Source of the DNA: Xiphophorus maculatus | Taxonomy: Eukaryota > Chordata > Actinopteri > Cyprinodontiformes > Poeciliidae | Direction: 5' to 3' | DNA length: 64,000 bases | Assembly: GCF_002775205.1 (NCBI RefSeq) | Contig: NC_036461.1 | Coordinates: 21,070,875-21,134,874 of the forward strand | Shown here: positions 35,436 through 47,259 of the stretch, in pieces | How positions within the stretch are numbered: the first letter of the stretch is position 1 | Layout: every line of letters starts with the position of its first letter | Translations under genes and position numbers: made by a program | Notes under the pieces: model-generated | Database searches by the model: none | What the model was told of the DNA's origin: nothing | The model's input: only the letters and a program-made list of their open reading frames with translations

Positions 35436-37677
35436 CAAAATTTCGGAAGAAATTTAGCCGGGGCCTGCCAAGGCGCGCCCGTCGGGCTTGGGCCCGGCGT
35501 CGTCACGCCACAAATTGGCGTCGACGCTAAAGAACGCCGCGACGTAATCAGTGGCACGCGGAGAACCGCAAGAACGTTAAGCGAGGCGGACGTGCACCAT
35601 TCGGTACGATTTAAAATGTTGTCAAGGCTTTTATTTTGGAAGTTTTGTTAAACTTCATTTCAAAGGGCCAAACTAATCCCATGCGTAATAGTCCTTGGGT
35701 TAAAATAGTTATATAATGCTCAAAACACAAGTAGCTGATGTAAAAATAATCAAGGCTTTTATTTTGAAATTTTCAGTATGCTCCATTTTAAATTTCCGAA
35801 CTAATCCCATGTGTAACAGTGCTTTGGATGAAAAAGTCATATACGGCCAAAAAAAGCAATTACGTCATGTAAAATATTCAAGGCTTTTATTTTGAAATTT
35901 TCAGTATGCTTAATTTTAAAGTTCCAAACTAATCCCATGTGTAACAGTGCTTTGGATGAAAAAGTCACATAAAGCCAAAAACAGCAATTACCTGATGTAA
36001 AAATATTCAAGGCTTTTATTTTGAAATTATTATTATGCTCCATTTTAAAGTTCCGAACTAATCCCATGTGTAACATTGCTTTGGATGAAAAAGTCATATA
36101 CGGCCAAAAAGAGCAATTACGTCATGTAAAATATTCAAGGCTTTTATTTTGAAATTTTCAGTATGCTTAATTTTAAAGTTCTGAACTCATACCACGTGTA
36201 ACAGTGCTTTGGATGAAAAAGTCAAATAAAGGCAAAAACAGCAATTACGTCATGTAAAAATATTCAGGGCTTTTATTGTGAAATTTTCAGTATGCTTAAT
36301 TTTAAAGTTCCAAACTAATCCCATGTGTAACAGTGCTTTGGATGAAAAAGTCAAATAAAGCCAAAAAGAGCAATTACCTGATGTAAAAATATTCAAGGCT
36401 TTTATTTTGAAATTATTATTATGCTCCATTTCAAAGTTCCGAACTAATCCCATGTGTAACATTGCTTTGGATGAAAAAGTCATATACGGCCAAAAAGAGC
36501 AATTACATGATGTAAAAATATTCAAGGCTTTTATTTTGAAATTTTCAGTATGCTTAATTTCAAAGTTCCAAACTAATCCCATGTGTAACATTGCTTTGGA
36601 TGAAAAAGTCACATAAAGCCAAAAACAGCAATTACCTGATGTAAAAATATTCAAGGCTTTTATTTTGAAATTATTATTATGCTCCATTTTAAAGTTCCGA
36701 ACTAATCCCATGTGTAACAGTGCTTTGGATAAAAAAGTCACATAAAGCCAAAAACAGCAATTACATGATGTAAAAATATTCAAGGCTTTTATTTTGAAAT
36801 TATTATTATGCTCCATTTTAAAGTTCCAAACTTATCCCATGTGTAACAGTTACTGAGTTAAATCAGTTATATACAGCCCATAGCAGCAGTAGTTCTAAAG
36901 GCCAGTTCTCAGTCCTGATCTGTTTCAACTGAGGATAGATAGAACTACAGCGATGCGTATTCGTAGTCCAAATCAGCAGCCAATAGCCTCTTGAGTTCCG
37001 TTGCTATGGCAAATAATGGTCTCAGCAGGTGTGAGCTGTGAGCTCTGAGCTCTCAAACACACAAGTGTGTTTGAGCAAACACACTTTACTGAAAAAAAGC
37101 ATTGGAAACAAATCCTTCTTGTTCGGGAACCGTAATACATATTCGAAAAGCGTTTTAAGCGTATGACAGTTCAATGTGTCTTCTGCGATAGTCCCGAGAT
37201 TCATATCTGTACCTCACTCAGAGCATTTACAGCGATGAGAGAAAGAAATGTTGTGCCCAGATATGAACCGAGATGGGCTGTCACTCTAATTTGAAGAAAA
37301 ATGAGAAACTTTGGGTCGCTTAGAGGCAAATTGTGGACAAACCGTAACTGGTATCGACGAGCCGTCTTCACTTTCGAAGAGATCACAGACGTATCTACAA
37401 AATGAAATTTGAATGGCATTTCTACGTGAATTAGTGACGACACAGAAAATCCTCAAAAATAGGGTATTTCCAGGATTTTTCCCATTGAGTTATAATGGGG
37501 TTTTTTTCGTAGTTTTTTGCGAATTATGTCGCCACGTTAAGCCCAAATCCCACCAGAAGTAATAGCAACAATGGCGTGAATTTTCTGCACGTTTTGATAC
37601 CTCATTTGTAGGTGTGCACCCAGCGGTATGAGCCGCATTAACGGTTACGGAAGAAAAATAAAGAACTATAATAATAA
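35436..37677 (-). mobile_element. Array unit 5 (2242 bp), CTAG end lost
   Basis: The same order is present, but the left end lacks CTAG. The preceding hairpin cassette runs straight into CAAAATTTCGGAAGAAATTT, so the stem remains and the terminus is missing. About eight to nine minisatellite copies and the right block follow. Confidence 0.6.
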
Positions 37678-39844
37678 CTAGAAAATTTCGGAAGAAATTT
37701 AGCCGGGGCCTGCCAAGGCGCGCCCGTGGGGTTCGGGCCCGGCGTCGTCGCGCCACAAATCGGCGTCGACGCCAAAGAACGCCGCGACGTAAGCAGTGGC
37801 ACGCGGAGAACCGCAAGAACGTTAAGCGAGGCGGACGTGCACCGTTCGGTACGATTTAAAATGTTGTCGAGACTTTTATTTTGGAAGTTTTGTTAAACTT
37901 CATTTCAAAGGGCCAAACTAATCCCATGCGTAATAGTCCTTGGGTTAAAATAGTTATATAATGCTCAAAACACAAGTAGCTGATGTAAAAATATTCAAGG
38001 CTTTTATTTTGAAATTTTCAGTATGCTTCATTTCAAAGGGCCAAACTAATACCACGTGTAACAGTGCTTTGGATGAAAAAGTCATATAAAGCCAAAAACA
38101 GCAATTACCTGATGTAAAAATATTCAAGGCTTTTATTTTGAAATTATTATTATTCTCCATTTTAAAGTTCCAAAGTAATCCCATGTGTAACAGTGCTTTG
38201 GATGAAAACGTCAAATAAAGCCAAAAACAGCAATTACCTGATGTAAAACTATTCAAGGCTTTTATTTTGAAATTATTATTCTCCATTTTAAAGTTCCAAA
38301 CTAATCCCATGTGTAACATTGCTTTGGATGAAAAAGTCATATACGGCCAAAAAAAGCAATTACCTGATGTAAAAATATTCAAGGCTTTTATTTTGAAATT
38401 ATTATTATTCTCCATTTTAAAGTTCCAAAGTAATCCCATGTGTAACAGTGCTTTGGATGAAAACATCAAATAAAGCCAAAAACAGCAATTACCTGATGTA
38501 AAACTATTCAAGGCTTTTATTTTGAAATTATTATTATGCTCCATTTTAAAGTTCCAAACTAATCCCATGTGTCACAGTTACTGAGTTAAATCAGTTATAT
38601 ACAGCCCATAGCAGCAGTAGTTCTAAAGGCCAGTTCTCAGTCCTGATCTGTTTCAACTGAGGATAGATAGAACTACAGCGATGCGTATTCGTAGTCCAAA
38701 TCAGCAGCCAATAGCCTCTTGAGTTCCGTTGCTATGGCAAATAATGGTCTCAGCAGGTGTGAGCTCTGAGCTGTGAGCTCTCAAACACACAAGTGTGTTT
38801 GAGCAAACACACTTTACTGAAAAAAAGCATTGGAAACAAATCCTTCTTGTTCGGGAACCGTAATACATATTCGAAAAGCGTTTCGAGCGTATGACAGTTC
38901 AATGTGTCTTCTGCGATAGTCCCGAGATTCATATCTGTACCTCACTCAGAGCATTTACAGTGATGAGAGAAAGAAATGTTGTGCCCAGATCTGAAATTCT
39001 ATTCAAATACATGGGAGAGAGCCTCAGACAGCCTCAGAAAATCCTGTCGCATGACTTTGCTCTGAAGCACCGTGACAGAAAACCGTACGGTCTAGATAAA
39101 TTTCGAAAACATTTTACCGGAGCAGACAGGCGTATCAATGTCAGGACCGATTTTGATACTAATCGTGCGATATTTGTGGGCGTGATGGCGATTTCAAAAA
39201 TGATTTGGGCTGAAAAAGTTGTCTTGATCTCTCACTCTAATCAGCGAGAGAAGCACTCTAACTTTAGGAAAAATGAGAAACTTTGGGTCGCTTAGAGGCA
39301 AATTGTGGACAAACCGTAACTGTTATCGACGAGCCGTCTTCACTTTCGAAGAGATCACAGACGTATCTACAAAATGAAATTTGAATGGCATTTCTACGTG
39401 AATTAGTGACGACACAGAAAATCCTCAAAAATAGGGTATTTCCAGGATTTTTCCCATTGACTTATAATGGGGTTTTTTTCGTAGTTTTTTGCGAATTATG
39501 TCGCCACGTTAAGCCCAAATCCCACCAAAAGTAATAGCAACAATGGCGTGAATTTTCTGCACGTTTTGATACCTCATTTGTAGGTGTGCACCCAGCGGTA
39601 TGAGCCGCATTAACGGTTACGGAAGAAAAATAAAGAACTATAATAATAAAGAGACGCTTGTTGGGTGTAGAGTAATAGGTTCCTGCCATTGCTTTGCATG
39701 GCAGGCCCCAATAAAGAGACGCTTGTTGGGTGTAGAGTAATAGGTTCCTGCCATTGCTTTGCATGGCAGGCCCCAATAATAAAGAAACTTTTCTTGGGAG
39801 AATAGCAATAGGTTCCTGCCATTGCTTTGCATGGCAGGCCCCAA
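37678..39844 (-). mobile_element. Array unit 6 with the longest right block
   Basis: CTAG and the hairpin are present (loop TTCC). About five minisatellite copies follow. The right block has about 250 extra bp (38985-39270) that the other units lack. It therefore probably represents the ancestral form, the others sharing a deletion. The unit ends in three tandem hairpin cassettes. A 134-codon plus-strand frame (38891-39295) spans the extra segment; I recognise no domain in it. Confidence 0.6.
39646..39844 (+). repeat. Three tandem 65 bp hairpin cassettes
   Basis: Each copy starts AATAAAGA and ends in GGTTCCTGCCAT-TGCTTTGC-ATGGCAGGCCCC, an 8 bp stem with an 8-base loop. The first two copies are identical; the third differs in its left half. 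Single copies sit at the ends of units 3 and 4. The phrase GGGGCCTGCCA is also found, on the opposite strand, in the left block of every unit. Confidence 0.85.
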
Positions 39845-39849
39845 TTATA

Positions 39850-41280
39850 AATACATAAAAAGCTGAGACATACCCTAATGACTGCGCAGGAATATGACAT
39901 TATGTTATGACATTCAGAATTTTTCACTTCCTGCCTTTAAAAGATTGCTTCTTGTGTTGAAGGCTAGCTTGGTGCTGCCACCTGCTGTGCTCCTGCTGGT
40001 TGTTGTCGTGGCTTGTCAAGTCCCAACAGCGATACCGCGACTTCTCAAGAACACCTGTCAGATCGATGTGCCTTCCAGTACGATACATTTCAGTGAGTTC
40101 GGGAAAGTAAAAGGCTGTAGCTTAATATTTAACCACCTTAGTTCCCATTAACACCTTCCAGCAGAAGCTGAACATTCAATGTGTGGGTTTCCCCAAGCCT
40201 TTTAACGTGAACTGGGGCTGAGGGAAGCAAACTTGGGTCAGAGAACTTTAATAGGAGGCTGCCATCTTGTGACGGAAGAGGGTAAATGCAATCCTTGTGT
40301 CAGAAATGATAATAACATCAGACAGTTATTTTAGGGGCACATTATGTCTTAAAGTTAAATAATATTTGCTGTTTTTTGATTGTGTGTTAGAAAAATAATT
40401 TTAAGAAATAGCCATCAGTTGGTAAGAACAGTTCTTGTTCAAACAACCAGAAAGACATTACAACCATTCACCGCTAGATGGAGACATTAATGCATTTAAA
40501 AAAAAAGTGAACTACACAGTGAATTGTTTTAGTTTGGGGCCATTCTTTAGATATAGCTGTGTTTTTGGAGATGATTACGTGCTTGTCAGATTTGTTATTT
40601 ACAAGGTACTATTTTTGTTGTTGTGGTTTTTGCATTTTGTGGTGTTACACCCACAAACCTCATATCAGGACGTTGTGTAGGAGATAAACAGAATGTAGTT
40701 TAAATTGTGAAATTGGAGGAAAATTATGAATCTTTTTTAATTTTTAGGTTTTTTTCAAAGAAGTCCAAAATGTTTCTTTCAGAATGACTGATATGCACAC
40801 CCAGAGACTGAAAAGTGAGGCCCATTCTTCTTTGGATGGTGATCAAAAGTTTGATCAAAAGTTTGTGGGTCTTGCTCCAAATTGTTGATTTAAATCTGGA
40901 CCGGAACAGAAGCATTTAACACAGATTTTATTTTTCACAAATAAGATTTTTTTTCCCCGAATTAAGTGAAAAAATATGTCAGTGGAACTAGTGGTTTTTG
41001 TATACATATATATCGAAGAATTACTGACTTAGAACAAGCATTGATTACTGCGATATTACAGTATATCTACAGGTCTGCCTAAACAAATCAATCAGACAGC
41101 TGCAGTGATCCATAAACTTGATTGATTAATTGATATAAATGAATGAAAAAAATGATTGGAAGTAAATCAAAGTCCTTGTGAAGATAGAAACACACACACA
41201 CACATTCACACAGAGCTGAATTGCTTCAAGTTAAAGTTTAATACATGCAATAAGAGACCAAATGTGTTTTGCTTATGGAC
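39850..41280. other. Non-coding stretch
   Basis: It is AT-rich. One open frame (39894-40151) contains a hydrophobic run (VLPPAVLLLVVVVACQVP) that could mimic a signal peptide. There is no splice context, domain or homology I can point to, so it is not called as a gene. Confidence 0.3.
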
Positions 41281-41289
41281 CTGCACCAT

Positions 41290-42390
41290 AAAAAAGACTC
41301 TTTGTCTAATCTAGATGACGTCTACGTTCTCGACTTGATGCGTGCGAGGCCCCGCTAATCTTGTTCTCCATCGGCCCCCGGTGTGCGCATAATGAAAACG
41401 GGCTTATCGTGATGTTGGCCTCGGGGTGACGTCGACTTTCCCCTTCGCTACAGAGGACAAGGTGAAAGCAGGTGAAACCATGTGACCCGGGGTGGGGGAG
41501 GCAGGAGGGGGGAATCTCCCAGCAGCCAGAGGTGCCATCAGTGGCCGGAGTGCGAACAATAACCGAGAGAGAGTAAAAAGGAAGAGTTCAATTGGAAAGC
41601 GATTAAAATGAATAGAAGCTCGGACCAGATAAGGCCACATCCCATTTCCTCATCTATTTAACATTCATTGAATTGAATAATCCGGCCTTATTATCGTAAA
41701 TAGTCTGCATATTTACCCTGAATATGCTAATTTATGTTTGCTGCGAGCGCTCAGCGACTTTAATAATTTTTTCATCAATATATGCATATCTCTGGCTTCC
41801 TACTACAGCTATCTCTAGAGAGGAAATGGAGAGAGAGAGAGAAAGAAAAAGAGGGAGAGAAACCTGGAGACACAGTCATATGGTCCTCTTTGAGTCTGTA
41901 ACTTCCCCCCCCCCTCCTTTTATTATTATTTTTAATTTTTTTTTATGTTTTGCACTTTGCCCAGGGCCAACCCAGTTACATTTCAATCAAAAGATTCATT
42001 GTAAAGTCATTATCCCAAACTAGGCTCTGATAATTGGCTGTCGTTTTGCATAGTGGCGGCGGGCTGCCTCCGGGCCAAATGACTGTGGCCTTATCTTTCA
42101 CTTTTAAGGAAAAATAATAGACAATTTATCATTAATCTTTTCCGGGAAATAATAACAAGTTAAATGTCATTCCCCGTGTCATGCCTTACAAATCAAATTG
42201 TGTTGCTCTGGGGCCGAGCCGATCGCTGGCTGACCTATCCTCTTCATTGTGAAGGTAACAGAGAGCACAGAGAAACTATTACCATAAGTCTTCTGCGCTG
42301 CATAAATATACATGTAATGCTGGATATAAGGATGTTTTCTCTTTGTGAGCCTGTTGGGGCTTTAGCTCCTAGTGACTGAGTAGTTCCCCT
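41290..42390. promoter_or_regulatory. Candidate conserved non-coding (enhancer-like) island
   Basis: The stretch has no transposon sequence and a mixed, non-repetitive composition. It contains dense homeodomain-type (TAATTT, TTATTATCGTAAA, TCATTAAT), octamer-like (ATGCTAATTTA) and GATAAG/TTATCT motifs, especially 41570-41820 and 42000-42340. A (GA)n run (41831-41865) divides it. This is the texture of vertebrate developmental enhancers, but conservation cannot be judged from one sequence. Confidence 0.35.
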
Positions 42391-42984
42391 TTCCTCTTAG
42401 AACTGCTTGTCTCCATCTTCTCCAGTTACAGTTTTCAATTAGGTTATTGTTCCTCAAAACTGTCCCTAATGCTAAGCAACGCATTTGAACTACATTTTGG
42501 GCCTATAGAGAACTTTGATTGCTTTATTTGCATCAATATTCTATGTTTCCCCGATCTATGTTGACTCTCATAATCATTTCTACAGTCTAGTATGCTACTT
42601 TAGGCTTAAATATAACAGATTGATACTAGGTGGTGTATAGTGGTGAAATAAATGATGTCTAAGCCAGTGTCTCTCAAACTGTGGCGCAGCTGCCGCTGGT
42701 GACAGTTGGGTTGCCTTGAGGTAAAATGTTTTGGCATTAATTATGTTGGAGATAAATAAGACTAACTGTGAACTCGAGGCTGAAAACACACCAGTTTAGA
42801 AACAGTTGGTCAATATTCTAATTGTTTTGAGTTGACCAATAAAAATTGTACCAGTAATGTACCAGTTGGTCATTGGATGTCTCTGGATATTGATGATTTT
42901 GATGATGTACGACAAAATGTAATGTCTGCTGCTGGTTTCTCAGTTGATGACTGTTTGGTGTTTTTTAAATTGCTTTTTATTGTT

Positions 42985-43060
42985 GTATTTTTACAATGTA
43001 AAGCACTTTGAACTGCCTTGTTGCTGAAATAAGCTATACAAATCAACTTGCCTTGACTTA
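42985..43060 (+). mobile_element. 3' tail of an L2-like LINE
   Basis: The phrase AAAGCACTTTGAACTGCCTT, then GTTGCTGAAATAAGCTATACA, is the diagnostic L2-like 3' end also found at 55933-55978. Upstream coding sequence is not recognisable. Confidence 0.7.
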
Positions 43061-43569
43061 ACTGGTAATTGTCGAAATGCAATTTTTGTTTGCTTTGTTT
43101 TTTACTGCAGTTCTCTTATCAATGAGGCAGCCATTTTGGATTTGGAGGTTGGGATTGGTGGGAAATGTCCGATTTTGCTCCTCGGGGTTAACAAGTAGAA
43201 ATTTCGGTTTGTAAAAAACTGAAAACATATTGAAATCTCAAACCTCCAGCTTTCTATCAAGTGCCAACGGGTAGGACTGAAACATTCCAGATTCTGATGT
43301 GCCACTAATTAAAAATAGGAATATTTAAAGACTGCTCAAATATAGAAAAATATAAACCGAAGAATAATAAAAGAATCTAAAAAAGCAATTTTGTATTTTT
43401 TATCTAAAATGTAGTTAAGATAAAAATAGATTCTCGAATCAGATTTAAGTACAATAAACACATTTTTTAAACTGAATGGTTTTCCAGTTACCTGCAGCTG
43501 GGTTGGATTTACTGAGTTTCTTACTTTTGTCCTAGCAAAAGTTGTAATTCTTATTTTTAATAAAAAGCT

Positions 43570-43930
43570 GTGAGGCTCAGTGAGTGAGTGACCCTGATTG
43601 TGCTGCGGTTCCTCATCAGCAAACACTGTCAGATAAACGGCAGAGTGGCCGCTCTCATTCCCATTCGTTCATTGGATTAGGCCGCAGAGCCGAGAAGAGG
43701 CGAAATGACTCGCTCGGCATTCAAAGGCAACTGTGGCCCAATGAGAGCCTGTTTGAACAGGGATCAATTATCAATCAGTCTATAGACGGGAAGAAGGGAT
43801 TACCGAAGCCATTCGAGTCGTATCGACAAATAAACCACCGAGATCCTGTCAATGAATGCAAACGGACAGCCGCCTTTGGCTTTGACACTGGCCACTGCTG
43901 AAATTCAGATTAGAGTCCATCTTAGAGGCA
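43570..43930. promoter_or_regulatory. Candidate conserved non-coding island
   Basis: This GC-balanced, non-repetitive island stands out from AT-rich surroundings. It contains TCATTGGATTAGG, GATCAATTATCAATCAGTC and AAACCACCGAGATCCTG. An open frame of 105 codons spans it (43584-43901) but has no recognisable domain. A coding exon is a less likely alternative. Confidence 0.35.
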
Positions 43931-43934
43931 GATT

Positions 43935-44755
43935 GAAGCTGTTTATGTCTGTTCAGGTTATTTCGGAGATAATCCCCCTGACAGTACTCCTCACGTGGAA
44001 CTGAGGCTACATTTTTCCTGTGACTTTACATATTTTCTGTTAATGATCTAAGTTTTTTTTTTAAATGGAATAGCATTGACTTTACTTCAAGTTCAATTTA
44101 ATTCATAAATTCAATTATAAAATTCACAAATCATCTAAGTATATTCAAAGAGTCACAGGCTGCGTTTCCATCAACCACAGAATTGTGCAAATCTAAATTA
44201 TGAAAATAAATTCGCTTAACAAAAACACAGCAATTTTGAAAACATTTGTATGTTTTGATTAAATATTTTTGCACTCGGGTGAGATGATTTTTCAGCCATA
44301 CTGACTGTGGAAACCCACAAGTCACACATTATCAACAACCAGACGTTACTACTGGCAAAAACCACGACAAAGACAACAGGAAGTAGTAGGACGATGGTTT
44401 GTTTTTGATTTTTCAGACAATGTGCGGAGCTCTCACAGCATCACACGGTTCATAAAATGTCATGTGTCATTCAAACGTGTTGAATTCATAACTCTTCTGT
44501 AAAATCACCAACTACATTTTCCCCGAAGCTTGTTGCTCCAACGCCTGAGTAAGTCTCCTCTGACAGCTGATGCGTGCTAGCACCATGTCTGAAATATTAA
44601 TATATAAGTGTTTACAACCGTCGCTGCCATAATTTGTAGCTACATATCACATGAACAAACTTATTAATGTGTGATTCTAATTTAACTTATTATTTAATCG
44701 AAACACCACAATTGCAAAATTGCGTTTTTCAACATTAGTTGAATATCACCAATAT
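43935..44755. other. Non-coding stretch
   Basis: This is AT-rich sequence without a supported gene, leading into the ATAG microsatellite. Confidence 0.3.
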
Positions 44756-44756
44756 C

Positions 44757-44905
<149 letters not shown>

Positions 44906-45014
44906 TAATTATACAGACATAAATTGTTGCATTAGCTCTGATCAGAACAAAATTCCCTTGCCAATGCGAAAAACCCTTTGTGTATGAGGAAGCTAAACCA
45001 GCACCTTACCTGAA

Positions 45015-45190
45015 CATACAGCCTCCAAGATGAAATATGATGGAGGTAGCACCATGCTGTAGGGAGGCATTTCTTCATCAGGGGCAGGAAGGCTGGTCGG
45101 ACTTAATGGGAAGCTGGATGATATACCAAATACTGGGAAAACTTGAGACTGCAACGAGAACATTCAACCAGAAATACAGTGCAATGGTTT
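45015..45190 (+). mobile_element. Tc1/mariner transposase relic
   Basis: The DNA phrase GATGGAGGTAGCACCATGCT, then GTAGGGAGGCATTTCTTCATC, translates as MKYDGGSTML, then stop, then GGISSSGAGRLVGLNGKLDD. That is a decayed version of the [20 protein letters not shown] block of Tc1 transposases. It contains stops and is short. Confidence 0.7.
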
Positions 45191-47140
45191 AGATCAGGGG
45201 TGTCCAAAGTGTTGAGAAAAAATTTAGAAACTATTGGCTGGCTGGTTCACAGGATCAGAAACCATACAAAGAAAAAAAGAAAAAAAAAAAAGAAGAGATC
45301 AGTTTTCAGATTTTATAGACAAAAGGCTTTTTGTTACCCAGAATGGGTAACAAAGATATTATTTATGCCATTGCCATTAAACTAGCATGTCCTCCTCAGC
45401 AACAGTATCTCTTTGCAACTTGTGCTTCATATTGTCTTTGCATTGACAAATTGACTGTCTTATCACACACCGTCAGTCTGGACATAGTAGTAGTTCATAT
45501 AATGTGTGCCTTGGTGAAGAATTCAGTAATGTGGAATCAGACACTTCTCTCACCAGCAATCATGTGACCAAATGTTTTCTGATGCTAGCTTTGCAAAGCT
45601 CAAGAACAAGTTCCTATCCTTCAAATGACGGATTAGACATGTTATCTTTGTTCTTTTGTGCATCAATAGTGGCAGTCAGTGTGTCAGTTTGGAGGGCAGG
45701 TTGAAGGTTATGGAGAGCCTCAAAGAGCAAACAGTCCTGATGTAATCCTGACCTTCCCTTTCTCCTGGTTCGGGCAACAGTTGACCGTGATCGGTTAAGA
45801 CACACAGCAGCTCCCGGGACACGTCTGGGGACCCCGAAGACACAGATGGACAGAGGACATGTCTGTGCAGGAGATGAGATGCATTTGTGCAGCATAACTA
45901 CAGGTTTACTAAGAATGGCTACACTGACATTTGATACAAGCAGACCCAGGTTGAAAATGACAGTTTTAGAGTCATTGCCAGCCTGGTTAAAGCCAGTCCC
46001 TTGTTCCGACGGAGTCTGGACCGTCAGCAGTTGAAAAGCGATTACTTTGTGGAGGCATACGTGACATACGTAATACGCCAGTTCAACGTGATGAAGCTTA
46101 CCGGAAATTGCCTCCATTGTAAACAACCATCCTCTGTTCCATTCTCCTGTTAGCTGATTGGCTCGGTTGAAATTGTACCGTAGAAATCCATTACAATGGG
46201 AGAAATCCCAGACGCAGAACCGAAGAGACATTTAAATTGAGCGGAATTGCGTAGGAAGGCAATGGCCAGACTAGGTCAATGCAAAAAAAAAAATCTCATA
46301 AAAAAATCCAACTAATTTTGCTTTTCATTTACGTTACCATTCATTTACAGGGTTTGGGGAAAATATTTACACCTGTGAACCTTTCAGATGTTTCCACATT
46401 TCTTTAAACTTCATTGTGTTCAGCAAATACTTTTAATGTCAACAAGCATTGTACCACTTTTATCCAATTGTAAGTTTCTATTCTGTTGTAACATAATATC
46501 AATGAGTCACTTTTAAATTAAACTTTGTAAAGATTACCCAAACACAGACAGACAAATCGTGTGTGGGGAACTTTTACTCATCTCATATTGAGACCTGAGA
46601 TCAGGGTGTGTGTGTGGTTAGGGGGAAGAGGGAGCGGGGCCTGGGGGGTCATGCCACTTTTCTGCCCTCCTGACCTCTAGGGGGTCAACAAGAGCAGCTT
46701 TACAAATCCCGACCTTATAAAAACACTGGTGGAAGATCCTCATGGGAGTTAAGTGTGCCCAGGCAACTCCAAACAGCAAATCACAGGGGGGCTTCTATGA
46801 TTTCTGCGTTGCCCTGGGACATAAAACACAGAAACAGAGCAGCCCGTTCCCATTTCAGGTTTTTTTTTTTTTTCGTCCCACTTTTTTAGTTGAGTGAAGG
46901 GAAAAAGCTGCTCTGCCTACTTCGTCTCATTATGTCAGTCTTGTTTAGGTGTGTTGGGAATCACAAACTGAGGTGACAATGAACTTGTTGGTTGTAAATT
47001 TGTAAAAAGAACAAAGATTAAAAGAATCATTTGGGCCGTTTTCTCAAATAAAAATGAACAATACAATGAGCAACTTTGTCACTTGTTAAAAAAACATACA
47101 GTATAAATTAAATGCTTGAAAAGACAGAAAGAGACATACT
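45191..47140. other. Non-coding stretch
   Basis: A frame of 205 codons on the minus strand (45614-46231) lacks any recognisable domain and is not supported. The 46340-46520 part loosely resembles the non-coding ends of Tc1-like elements. The rest is unassigned. Confidence 0.3.
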
Positions 47141-47144
47141 AGGG

Positions 47145-47255
47145 GTGTTGTGATACAACTTTTTCCCTTCCGATATGATACCAGTATTACACCTTTGAGT
47201 ATTGGCCGATACTGATATTGACCCAATATGATATCACTAATACATACATCTATTA
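47145..47255 (+). repeat. Dispersed GATAT-rich repeat, copy A
   Basis: It starts AGGGGTGTTGTGATACAACT and continues CTTCCGATATGATACCAGTA. It matches 60955-61065 in order and orientation (both have TTTGAGTATT, then CGATACTGATATTGA). It is probably the end of a non-autonomous DNA transposon family common in fish. Confidence 0.6.
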
Positions 47256-47259
47256 CTTA

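Noticed and set aside
28326..37443. Repeated 60- and 80-codon frames in each right block
   Set aside because: They recur only because the block is duplicated; overlapping frames exist on both strands and no domain is visible.
25168..39844. CRISPR-like array
   Set aside because: Repeats are long (129 bp and 1.5-2.8 kb units) and contiguous, without unique spacers; the window is vertebrate.
45614..46231. 205-codon minus-strand frame as a gene
   Set aside because: No domain, no sign of codon bias and no splice signals; composition resembles surrounding non-coding DNA.
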